From the NCBI RefSeq assembly GCF_010367455.1, contig NZ_WRPR01000037.1, forward strand, positions 18,930 through 82,929: 64,000 nt of DNA, read 5' to 3'. Within the stretch, counting starts at the first letter, position 1. Each line of letters starts with the position of its first letter. This document shows positions 36,223-43,670 of this stretch, piece by piece. Under the pieces are notes generated by a model. The model did not search any database and had not been told where the DNA came from. It saw nothing but the letters and a program-made list of their open reading frames with translations. The DNA is from Candidatus Laterigemmans baculatus (GTDB lineage: Bacteria; Planctomycetota; Planctomycetia; Pirellulales; Pirellulaceae). Position numbers and translations under genes: made by a program.

Positions 36223-37337
36223 GTGGCGTCGATGCGGCCTTTCCAGGCAACCCGTTTGCCGAAGCACTGCTGGACGAGCGCTTGCCACTGGAGAGCGACG
36301 AACAGGAGCACAGCGATCGGATGCAACGCGGCTCCGAGTTTCGATTGGGAAAATCGTACCGCGCACCGCCAGCGCGGAAGGTAGGCCAGCAGGCAAGCCG
36401 CCCCCGTGAGAAGAATTGCTGTGGCGCTTCCGCTGACAACCGCTACTGGCAGCCATACAAACGGGAGCACGCTCCCACCGATCAGCAGGAGCGTGAAGGG
36501 AACGATCCGGGCGGGATGTGCGATGCCCTCGGTGGCATTTTTGAGCAAGCCGCGGATGACTTCGCTGGCGCTGTGGTACATCCGGCAGGAGGCGACATGG
36601 GTGCCATCGCAGACATCGGTCGAGAGCCCGGCGCGGCGGTACGCCTTGGGCAGCATCAGGCCATCATGCCGCGTCCGGCGAATCGCCGCGTGGCTCCCCG
36701 CGCGGTCGTACGCCCGTTGCGACGTCAGGAACAGCTGGCCGCAGCCGGCTGCGTAGGCGGGATGGGTACTGCGCCGCATCCGCTCGATCGGCAGAAATCC
36801 CAGCAGGATGTAATGCATCATCGGGATCAGCAATCGTTCGAGCCACGTCTGCGTCTCTTGATGTGGGAACGGGCTCAGCAAATCCACGCCCGTTCGCCGC
36901 ATCTCCGCGACCAGCCGGGCGAGCCCGTCGGAAGCCAGTCGTACGTCGGCGTCGAGGAATACGAGCAGCGGATACTGGGCGGTCGCTGCGAGTTGCCAGC
37001 ACGCGTGTTGCTTCCCGTTCCAACCCTCGGGTAAGGGTTTTCCTTGGACCAAGCGGACTCGCGTGTCGCGGCCCCGCACCGCTTGGACGACGTCGGCCGT
37101 CGCGTCGCTCGAGTGGTCATCGAGCACGACCACTTCCACCTCCACTCCTTCGGAACGCAGCGCCGCGTTCATGCACTGGCTGATCGTTGCCGCTTCATCG
37201 CGAGCCGGAATGAGGACCGAAATCCGCGGTTTGGGCTGATCGCCCGAAGGCTGGGCGGGCGGAAGAAATAGTGCAAGATTGCGCAGCACCATCAGCGCCG
37301 GCAGCGCCGCCAAGAGAAAAGCAATGACCGCGATCAA
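36219..37337 (-). CDS. crtQ: CrtQ-like carotenoid glycosyltransferase, GT2 family
   Basis: 372 residues, close to the 375 of the Staphylococcus aureus enzyme. An N-terminal membrane segment (AVIAFLLAALPALMVL) precedes a GT-A domain with ISVLIPARDEAATI, VVLDDHSSDAT, the LVFLDADVRL motif and LPEGWNGKQHACW. Three C-terminal hydrophobic segments follow. CrtQ glucosylates 4,4'-diaponeurosporenoate in staphyloxanthin synthesis. Its ATG overlaps the stop of the acyltransferase gene by 4 nt, and crtP, aldH and crtN lie upstream in the same direction, so carotenoid tailoring is a sound inference. Confidence 0.85.
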   Translation of the reverse strand: MIAVIAFLLAALPALMVLRNLALFLPPAQPSGDQPKPRISVLIPARDEAATISQCMNAALRSEGVEVEVVVLDDHSSDATADVVQAVRGRDTRVRLVQGKPLPEGWNGKQHACWQLAATAQYPLLVFLDADVRLASDGLARLVAEMRRTGVDLLSPFPHQETQTWLERLLIPMMHYILLGFLPIERMRRSTHPAYAAGCGQLFLTSQRAYDRAGSHAAIRRTRHDGLMLPKAYRRAGLSTDVCDGTHVASCRMYHSASEVIRGLLKNATEGIAHPARIVPFTLLLIGGSVLPFVWLPVAVVSGSATAILLTGAACLLAYLPRWRCAVRFSQSKLGAALHPIAVLLFVALQWQALVQQCFGKRVAWKGRIDAT

Positions 37338-38092
37338 TTGAATTTCTCTCCATGTTCGGCGCGGAACCGCGCCCCCCGCAAGGCTTGTCGCGAACGACGG
37401 AAAATATCATACAGCCCGGTCCCCTTCTTGCCACTGAGCAACGGTTCAAACGGCTGTGGATCTCGAGCGATCGAAGCGGCCGCTAGCTGGCCTTGAGTCT
37501 CACGGAGGGCGGCGAACAATTTGCCTTGCCAGCCGGCTTTGTCGAGATTTCCAAACTGGCCGCAGTGAATCGGTTCGCCGAAGCGGATCAAGCATTCCGG
37601 TAGCCGCTCTTCCCAAAACACATACTCGACGGCCATCGGCAAGACGACCGCGTGGTTGGGGAGACGGGTGCAAAGGTGTGCAATTCCCGGCTGGAATCGT
37701 GCCGAGGTATCGCGGGCATCGGCAAAGCGTCCCTCGGGAGTCAGCCACAGCGAGCCGCCGGGGGAACGAAGGATCGCCAAACTGGTCCGCAGGAACGTGC
37801 TCGCGCCGCGGCGGTGCTTGAGATCGACGCCAAAGAATCCGAGCTTCGCAAAGACCCGATACTGCTCGAGCGCCGCGGCATCGATTGGCGCGTAGAACTG
37901 GCGACCTTCGAAGTAATGGCGGCAGACGTAATGAGCCACCAGCGGATCCCACCAGGAGGGATGGTTGCCAAACACCAAGAGCGGAGCATCGCCGAGCGAC
38001 CGCAAGACCGCAAGCGATGCGCGATCCGCGGCGATCGTATGGAAGTGACGCTGCAAGAACGGCCGGATAAACGCATGAAAGCCGCGCTGCAA
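37334..38092 (-). CDS. PlsC-type acyltransferase, CrtO-like role
   Basis: 252 residues. It has the acyltransferase HX4D motif as NHPSWWD, the second block LWLTPEGRFAD, and the third FWEERLPECLIRFGEPI, as in 1-acylglycerol-phosphate acyltransferases. No clear membrane helix. Given the coupling to crtQ and the crt genes upstream, it probably acylates the glycosylated carotenoid as CrtO does in staphyloxanthin synthesis, though it is longer than staphylococcal CrtO and of a different type. A housekeeping phospholipid role cannot be excluded. Confidence 0.8.
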   Translation of the reverse strand: MQRGFHAFIRPFLQRHFHTIAADRASLAVLRSLGDAPLLVFGNHPSWWDPLVAHYVCRHYFEGRQFYAPIDAAALEQYRVFAKLGFFGVDLKHRRGASTFLRTSLAILRSPGGSLWLTPEGRFADARDTSARFQPGIAHLCTRLPNHAVVLPMAVEYVFWEERLPECLIRFGEPIHCGQFGNLDKAGWQGKLFAALRETQGQLAAASIARDPQPFEPLLSGKKGTGLYDIFRRSRQALRGARFRAEHGEKFN

Positions 38093-38176
38093 CCACTCGC
38101 TAACCGGAGGAGGAGAAGAAGGTTTCAGGTTTCCTGACTCTAACGGGTTCTATGTGAGCACCTGACCGGAGAAACA

Positions 38177-38314
38177 ACCACGAATGACACGAATTAAACG
38201 AATGGTGGCCACGGATGGACACGAAAAGGGGGAGAACCGCAGATAGCACGGAGAACGCGGGTAAAGGGGAGTTCGGATTCCTTCGTGCTCTTCGTGTCTT
38301 TGGTGGTTTTCCAG
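38177..38314. repeat. Imperfect inverted repeat CCACGAATGACACGAA
   Basis: AACCACGAATGACACGAA (from about 38177) and TTCGTGTCTTTGGTGGTT (ending about 38314) are near complements spaced by about 100 nt that holds a related GGCCACGGATGGACACGAA. A related family lies at 58930-59163. It sits in the gap between crtP and the acyltransferase gene. Confidence 0.6.
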
Positions 38315-38377
38315 CGTCTCGAATCCATGGGCATAGGCTCGGGCCCGTAGAAGCCCATAGATTCCGTTAGGGTCAGG

Positions 38378-38443
38378 GGATTTGGGGTTTGGGGTTTGGG
38401 GTTTGGGGTTTGGGGGCTGCTCAGTACTCAGTACTCAGTACTC
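38378..38443. repeat. TTTGGGG tract and AGTACTC heptamers at the crtP 3' end
   Basis: Four to five units of TTTGGGG run from about 38381 to 38416, followed by TCAGTACTCAGTACTCAGTA. The heptamers encode the last residues of CrtP (LSTEY) and its stop. The G-runs could form a quadruplex on the plus strand. Confidence 0.8.
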
Positions 38444-39971
38444 TTCCGGCTTGGGCGTCGGCGTCTAGGCAATCCGCGGCGATCCAGCCGCTCATCATCA
38501 CCATCGGCATTCCAGGTCCGGGATGAGCGGCGCCGCCAGCCAAATACAACCCGCCCACATCGGTCCGGCGATTCCCTGGCTTGAACGCTCCCAAAAATTT
38601 TCCGTGGCTGGCCAGACCGTAGATCGCTCCATTGAGGACGCGATAGCGATTGTGGATGCCCTCGGGGGTGAGTGCGGCTTCAAACCGAATCGCATCCCGC
38701 AGTCCGCTCATCCCCGCGGTTTGCTCCAGTTTGTCGAGGATGACTTCCCGATACTCCGGGAGCATCTGCGTCCAGTCGTGTCCCGGGCGGATGTAGGGCG
38801 TATGGACCAGCACGTACAGCGCTTCGCCTCCCTCGGGGGCGACCGACGCGTCGCTCGTCGCCGGAGCACAGACGTACGCCGTCGGATCCGGGGCCGGCCG
38901 ACCTTGGCGATAGATCGCGTCAAACTCTTCTTCCGGGTCGCGGGAGAAGACGAAGTTGTGGTGCAGCAGTTGGTCGTAGCGGCGATCGAGTCCCAGATAC
39001 AGCACGACGCCCGAACAGGCCGGTTCGTAGGAGGTCTTTTTACGGAAGCGGGCTGCCGGGCGGCCACCGATCAATTCCTGATAGGTGCGGACCGCGTCAC
39101 AGTTGCTGATCACCGCTTCGCATTCGATCAATTCGTCGGCGGTGGTTTCGACGGCGGCCACGCGGCGACCGACAATATCGATCCGGCGGGCGTCGACCCC
39201 GGTGCGAATCTCGACGCCTAATTCTTCAGCCAGTTTTCCGAGCGCTACCGGAATGGTGCGGGTTCCACCGAGCGGATACCAAATTCCTTCGCCCGTCTGC
39301 ATGTGGGCGATTCCGCAGAGCACCGCCGGCGAGGCATCCGGGGCCGAGCCGACGTACTGGGTAAAGTGGTCGAGCATCTGAGCGACGCGGGGATCATCGG
39401 CATACGACCGCACGACGCCCGAGACCGAACGGCCCATCCGCAGGGCAAGCACGTCCTTAAGCGTGGCGGGCGAAAAAGTACTGCCCGCGTTGAACATGTC
39501 CGAGAGCCCACCGACCGATCGCCAAAAGAAAAACCGATCGCTGATTTCGTGCAGCTGCTTCGAGAGCGTGAGGAACTGTTCGTAGCCCTCTCCGGCCGCC
39601 GAGCCCCCCGTGTAACGCTCGAGATTCTGCTGCATCGCCGCGGTGTCGGAGGTCAGATCGAGCACCGTCTGATCGTCGTAAAAGCAACGCCACTGGGGAT
39701 CGAGCGGAAGCAGACGAAGGTAGTCGTCCATCTCTCGCCCCGCTTCGCTGAAGATCCGTTTCAGCACATTGGGGAGCGTCAGGATTGTCGGCCCCATGTC
39801 GAAGCGGTAGCCGTCCCCTTCCAGCGTCGCCGCCTTGCCGCCAATCCAATCGTTCTTGTCGAGCAGCGTCACCTGATGCCCGCGGGCGGCAGCGACGCAG
39901 GCGGCCGACAATCCGGCTAAACCACCGCCAATGACCACGGTCTTCAAAGAATGCTTTTCCGAGGCGATCAC
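38421..39971 (-). CDS. crtP: CrtP-like C30 carotenoid oxidase
   Basis: 516 residues from GTG 39969-39971, which overlaps the aldH stop (GTGA). The FAD Rossmann motif is VVIGGGLAGLSAACVAA, followed by GYRFDMGPTILTLPNV. Segments MDDYLRLLPLDPQWRCFYDD, HFTQYVGSAPDASPAVL, YEPACSGVVLYLGLD and LLHHNFVFSRD track staphylococcal CrtP (diaponeurosporene oxidase) rather than CrtN. It should oxidise the terminal methyl group to an aldehyde for AldH. The last five residues come from the AGTACTG repeat. Confidence 0.85.
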   Translation of the reverse strand: MIASEKHSLKTVVIGGGLAGLSAACVAAARGHQVTLLDKNDWIGGKAATLEGDGYRFDMGPTILTLPNVLKRIFSEAGREMDDYLRLLPLDPQWRCFYDDQTVLDLTSDTAAMQQNLERYTGGSAAGEGYEQFLTLSKQLHEISDRFFFWRSVGGLSDMFNAGSTFSPATLKDVLALRMGRSVSGVVRSYADDPRVAQMLDHFTQYVGSAPDASPAVLCGIAHMQTGEGIWYPLGGTRTIPVALGKLAEELGVEIRTGVDARRIDIVGRRVAAVETTADELIECEAVISNCDAVRTYQELIGGRPAARFRKKTSYEPACSGVVLYLGLDRRYDQLLHHNFVFSRDPEEEFDAIYRQGRPAPDPTAYVCAPATSDASVAPEGGEALYVLVHTPYIRPGHDWTQMLPEYREVILDKLEQTAGMSGLRDAIRFEAALTPEGIHNRYRVLNGAIYGLASHGKFLGAFKPGNRRTDVGGLYLAGGAAHPGPGMPMVMMSGWIAADCLDADAQAGRVLSTEY

Positions 39972-41542
39972 GAGCGTGGATTCTCCGGTCGGGGGGCGGG
40001 GGCGGTGCGGGGCGAAGGCTCGCCCCGAGATGGTTTGGCGCTGCGAGAGGTTCTGTCGCTTTGGGAGATTCCCGCCCCCCGGGTCGATCGAGCTGACTGG
40101 GCCAATCTGACTCCCTCGGTCAAGCGACGCAACCCGGACCACTTTGCTCCCCAGCGGCGGCTGTACTGCATCTGAAAGGCCCCAAGAAGAAATTGGAAGT
40201 TGGCCGGGGTCGAACGCTGCAGATGCAGGAGCGGTCCGCGGCGGCGGACGCTGAGCACTCGCGGCACGGTCATCTCCAGCAACCCTTCGGCCCCCCGCGT
40301 CACCCCAAATCCACTCTCGCGGCGACCACCGAAGGGGAGCCTCGGATCGGCCGTCGGTGCGATCAGATCGTTCAGCGTCACGCAGCCGACTTCCAATTGC
40401 CGAGCCACCCGCAGGGCTGCCTCGTGCGGCCCAAAAACCGAGGCGGCCAAGCCATAGCGGCAGCGATTGACAACGTCGATCGCTTGGGCCGCATCACCGA
40501 CGGCTTGCATCGCGGCGACGGGCCCAAAAACGTCCGAATGCATCAAACGCATTGCTTCGGTCGCCTCGCCAATCACCAGCGGACGCATTTTTCCGGTGGC
40601 CGTAAAACGATCGCGGTCCCAGTGGTTCAGCAAGTCGACTCCGCCGAGCTGCAGCGCATCCTCGACCGCTGCCAGAACTCCCTCCCGCGCCGCCGGATGC
40701 ACTTCGAACTCTTCACCGGTTTCGGCAGGGCGGAACTCGCCGTGGAGGTGTTCGACGAGCGGTGCCAGCATCGACTTTTCCGCCAGCACTCGGCGAGGTC
40801 CGATACAGGTCGCTCCTCCTCGCAGCCCCAGTCCGAAGCGGAGGGCCGCGGCGACTCGCTGGAGGTCGGCGCCCTCGAGCACGAGCATCGCATCGCAGCC
40901 GCTCAGCTCGAGCGTACTCGGCGTGAGCTGTTCGGCGGTCTGGGCGAGCACCCGTCGCCCGGTCGCCGCGGATCCGGTCAGCACCACGAAATCGACTCCC
41001 GCGGCGATCGCGTCGCTCGCCTCGCTGGCTTCGCTGCCGAGCACCCGCAAGCACTCCGGCGGCACTCCAGCGGCCCAGAAACACGCGGCCAATCGCTCGC
41101 TCGACGCTTCACATCTCGGGGCCGGTTTCCAGAGCACCGCATTGCCAGCGGCCAGGGCCTGAGCGACTTGCACGCCGGCCAGCAGCAGCGGGTAGTTCCA
41201 AGCTCCGATCACGAGCACGACACCCCGCGGAACGCGTTCGACGTAGCCGGTGACGCCGAACAACCACGACGGTCGTCCCCGGCCGCCCACCCGCCGCGTC
41301 GCCAGGACCCGCGGCCCTCGGCGGCCAATGAACCGCAAGGCGTCGCACAGCGGGATCAGCTCGGCGGCGAGCGTCTCGGTCGGGTCCGAGTGCTGGGGCG
41401 AAGCGACCATCGCGATCAACTCCTCCACCGCGGCGACGATCCGTTCGGCGGCCGCCGACACGATGCGGCACCGCTCGGAAGTGCTCCGCGAAGCCCAGGT
41501 TCGCTGGGCGGCCGAGTCGAGCTGCGGATTCACAGGAGCCAT
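39968..41542 (-). CDS. aldH: Aldehyde dehydrogenase, likely carotenoid aldehyde-specific
   Basis: About 524 residues from ATG 41540-41542 (MAPVNPQLDSAAQRTWA). The family core is present: VLVIGAWNYPLLLAG, NAVLWKPAP, VVLTGSAATGRRV, the catalytic Glu in LELSGCD and the catalytic Cys in GGATCIGPRR. A tail of about 80 residues rich in Ser, Arg and Pro follows and is unusual. It sits between crtN and crtP with a 4-nt overlap to crtP. In staphyloxanthin synthesis an AldH converts 4,4'-diaponeurosporenal to the acid. Function inferred from context; fold certain. Confidence 0.85.
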   Translation of the reverse strand: MAPVNPQLDSAAQRTWASRSTSERCRIVSAAAERIVAAVEELIAMVASPQHSDPTETLAAELIPLCDALRFIGRRGPRVLATRRVGGRGRPSWLFGVTGYVERVPRGVVLVIGAWNYPLLLAGVQVAQALAAGNAVLWKPAPRCEASSERLAACFWAAGVPPECLRVLGSEASEASDAIAAGVDFVVLTGSAATGRRVLAQTAEQLTPSTLELSGCDAMLVLEGADLQRVAAALRFGLGLRGGATCIGPRRVLAEKSMLAPLVEHLHGEFRPAETGEEFEVHPAAREGVLAAVEDALQLGGVDLLNHWDRDRFTATGKMRPLVIGEATEAMRLMHSDVFGPVAAMQAVGDAAQAIDVVNRCRYGLAASVFGPHEAALRVARQLEVGCVTLNDLIAPTADPRLPFGGRRESGFGVTRGAEGLLEMTVPRVLSVRRRGPLLHLQRSTPANFQFLLGAFQMQYSRRWGAKWSGLRRLTEGVRLAQSARSTRGAGISQSDRTSRSAKPSRGEPSPRTAPAPRPENPRS

Positions 41543-41638
41543 GCAAGTCACCTTCGGCGGGCCAAGCTCAAGCCAGCAAGTACAGCCCGAAACAGCAAAA
41601 ACAGCCCAAAACAGCCAGGAAGAACGAAGCACCGTCTC

Positions 41639-43162
41639 TCAGCAGCCGGCGAGCGCTGCCCGGTCGATGAACTCGCTGGAAAGTCCGAGGTCGTTCAGGA
41701 GGAGACGGCTGGTGATCCGGCTCGACTCGAAAATCACCGGCAACCCGCTGCCCGGATGCGTCCCTCCCCCAACCAAGTAGACGCCGTCGAGTTCTTCAAA
41801 CCGGTTGCGAGGGCGGCGATGCAACATTTGACCGAGGTTGTGGGCCAGGTTGAAGGTCGCACCGCGGTAGATGTGGTGATCGTCCTGCCAATCGGCCGGC
41901 GTGATCACCCGCTCGACTTCGATTCGCTCTCGCACATCGCCCAAGCCGATCGCTGCGAGCCGCTCGAGGGCCAGGTCGCGAAAGCGGTCTCGCTCGCTGG
42001 ACCAATCGATGTGGTCGTGCATGTGCGAGACGGGGACCAGGACGTACAGCGTGCTCTTGCCCGCTGGGGCCAACGAAGGATCGGTGACGCAGGCGTTCTG
42101 GACGTAGAACGACGGATCGTCGCTGAGCCGATGCTCGACTTCGATCTCGCGGAGATTGCGTTCGTAATCCTCGGCGATGTGAATATTGTGATGCGGCAGT
42201 GCGTCGTAGATGCCGCGAATGCCGAGATACAGCATGAAGGTCGAGCAGGAGAATTTCTTTTTCCGTAACCGGGCGTTGCTCCACCGCCGCCGAAGCGCGT
42301 CGGGAACCAGCCGCTCCATGGCCGCGGCAAAGTCGGCACCGATCACGATCGCATCGGCCTCGTAGGTGCCTTGCTCGGTCTCGACCGCGGAAACGCGGCG
42401 GCCTTCGAACCTGAGCCCCGTGACCGCTTCGCCGAGCCGAACGTCGACCCCCGACTCGCGTGCGACATCGGCCATCACTTCGCTCACCCGGCTGCAGCCC
42501 CCGATCGGATGGAAGACGCCGAACTCGTACTCGAGAAAGCTCAGGATGCTGAACAAGCTGGGGCAGCGAAATGGCGACATCCCCAGATACTTGGCCTGAA
42601 AGGAAAAAGCGATGGCCAGCCGCGGGTCGGAGAAGTATCGCTGCAACTCGCTGCCGAGAGAGCGGAGCGGATGGAGGTGCCGAACCGCTCCGAGGAGCGA
42701 CATCCGGAACAGGTCCAGCGGCGATCCGAAGGGGGATTCGAGGATCGGGCGAAACCGCTTTAGCTTTTCCCGGTTGTCCTCCAGGTAACGCCGCAGTTGA
42801 CCGACGTCGGCCGGGGCGAAGCGAGCGATCTGAGCATCCATCGCGTCGAGATCGGGCGTGCAGTCGAGCTGGCCGCCGCCACCGAACGTCAGCCGGTACT
42901 GCGGATCGAGCCGCTCCATCGGGATTTCCTCCTCGAGGACGCGACCGATCGAGCGAAAAATCTCCGCCAGCACGCGGGGGTAGAGAAAGAAGGTGGGTCC
43001 GCAATCAAAACGGAACCCGTCCACTTCGATTGCCGAGGTCCGACCACCGACCACCTCGCGGCGTTCGAGCAGCGTCACCTCCGCTCCCGCGTGGCCGAGC
43101 TGCATCGCGGCGGCCAAGCCTCCAGGGCCGGCGCCGATGACGATCACCTTAGGGGCGGCCAA
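41639..43162 (-). CDS. crtN: CrtN-like C30 carotenoid desaturase
   Basis: About 507 residues from TTG 43160-43162, chosen because GGAGG lies 8 nt upstream; the frame is open to a GTG at 43225. FAD motif VIVIGAGPGGLAAAMQL, then FRFDCGPTFFLYPRVL. KKKFSCSTFMLYLGI and the C-terminal DGVYLVGGGTHPGSGLPVIFESS resemble staphylococcal CrtN. It would introduce conjugated double bonds into a C30 backbone. No crtM synthase is nearby, which fits the squalene-based route reported for planctomycetes. First gene of the carotenoid cluster. Confidence 0.85.
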   Translation of the reverse strand: MAAPKVIVIGAGPGGLAAAMQLGHAGAEVTLLERREVVGGRTSAIEVDGFRFDCGPTFFLYPRVLAEIFRSIGRVLEEEIPMERLDPQYRLTFGGGGQLDCTPDLDAMDAQIARFAPADVGQLRRYLEDNREKLKRFRPILESPFGSPLDLFRMSLLGAVRHLHPLRSLGSELQRYFSDPRLAIAFSFQAKYLGMSPFRCPSLFSILSFLEYEFGVFHPIGGCSRVSEVMADVARESGVDVRLGEAVTGLRFEGRRVSAVETEQGTYEADAIVIGADFAAAMERLVPDALRRRWSNARLRKKKFSCSTFMLYLGIRGIYDALPHHNIHIAEDYERNLREIEVEHRLSDDPSFYVQNACVTDPSLAPAGKSTLYVLVPVSHMHDHIDWSSERDRFRDLALERLAAIGLGDVRERIEVERVITPADWQDDHHIYRGATFNLAHNLGQMLHRRPRNRFEELDGVYLVGGGTHPGSGLPVIFESSRITSRLLLNDLGLSSEFIDRAALAGC

Positions 43163-43313
43163 CGCTGGAGCCTCCGCATTGCATCGCTCACGACTCCCAG
43201 CAGTGTACCCGCCACCACCGGTCACAGCTTGCCAATGTACGCGGTCGGGTCGCCGTGCCTAGGCGGCCAAAGCCGCAGTGGATTGGTGCGCAGCAGGACG
43301 GCTCGCGGAAAAA

Positions 43314-43380
43314 TCGTTTAACGGCAAGCCGCAGGCGACTGCTTTTAAAACACAGTCGCCTGCGGCTTGCCGTTAAACGA
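43314..43380. repeat. Perfect 28-bp inverted repeat upstream of crtN
   Basis: The arm 43314-43341 (TCGTTTAACGGCAAGCCGCA then GGCGACTG) is exactly complementary to 43353-43380, with an 11-nt loop CTTTTAAAACA. It lies about 150 nt upstream of the crtN start and about 240 nt upstream of the plus-strand gene. It has no transposase and no obvious target duplication. Confidence 0.9.
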
Positions 43381-43600
43381 CTATGGAGCCAACGGCTGCG
43401 CACTGCTGACGTTATGGCAATGCCGCGCTACTTTCGCCGAGCGAAAGGCGACTATTTGGCTTGCGAGCGACGATCACCGGCACCGCAGGACCCATGTGGG
43501 GAAGCTCCGGGCAGAAGCTCATGGGCCGATGCGGGCCGACACCCCTACTGAACCACCCATCGCGAGGAAGGTTTCGCTCGCCGGTCAAGGTTTCGCCGGT

Positions 43601-43617
43601 GGAGGAGAATCGTCATG
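43601..43617 (+). promoter_or_regulatory. Near-ideal ribosome site in the 'wrong' frame
   Basis: GGAGGAG (43601-43607), a 7-nt spacer and ATG (43615-43617). The frame it opens (MLEGSPGLFPRLARR...) is out of phase with the lipoprotein gene that follows, and overlaps its first 550 nt. A leader peptide, a frameshift or a sequence error could explain it. Confidence 0.6.
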
Positions 43618-43670
43618 CTAGAAGGCTCCCCTGGACTGTTCCCCCGGCTCGCTCGTCGGATTGCTGCGGC

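Noticed and set aside
43385..43600. Possible tRNA or small RNA upstream of the lipoprotein gene
   Set aside because: I tried to find a cloverleaf and a T-loop GGTTCRA motif and saw none; only the strong inverted repeat at 43314-43380 stands out.
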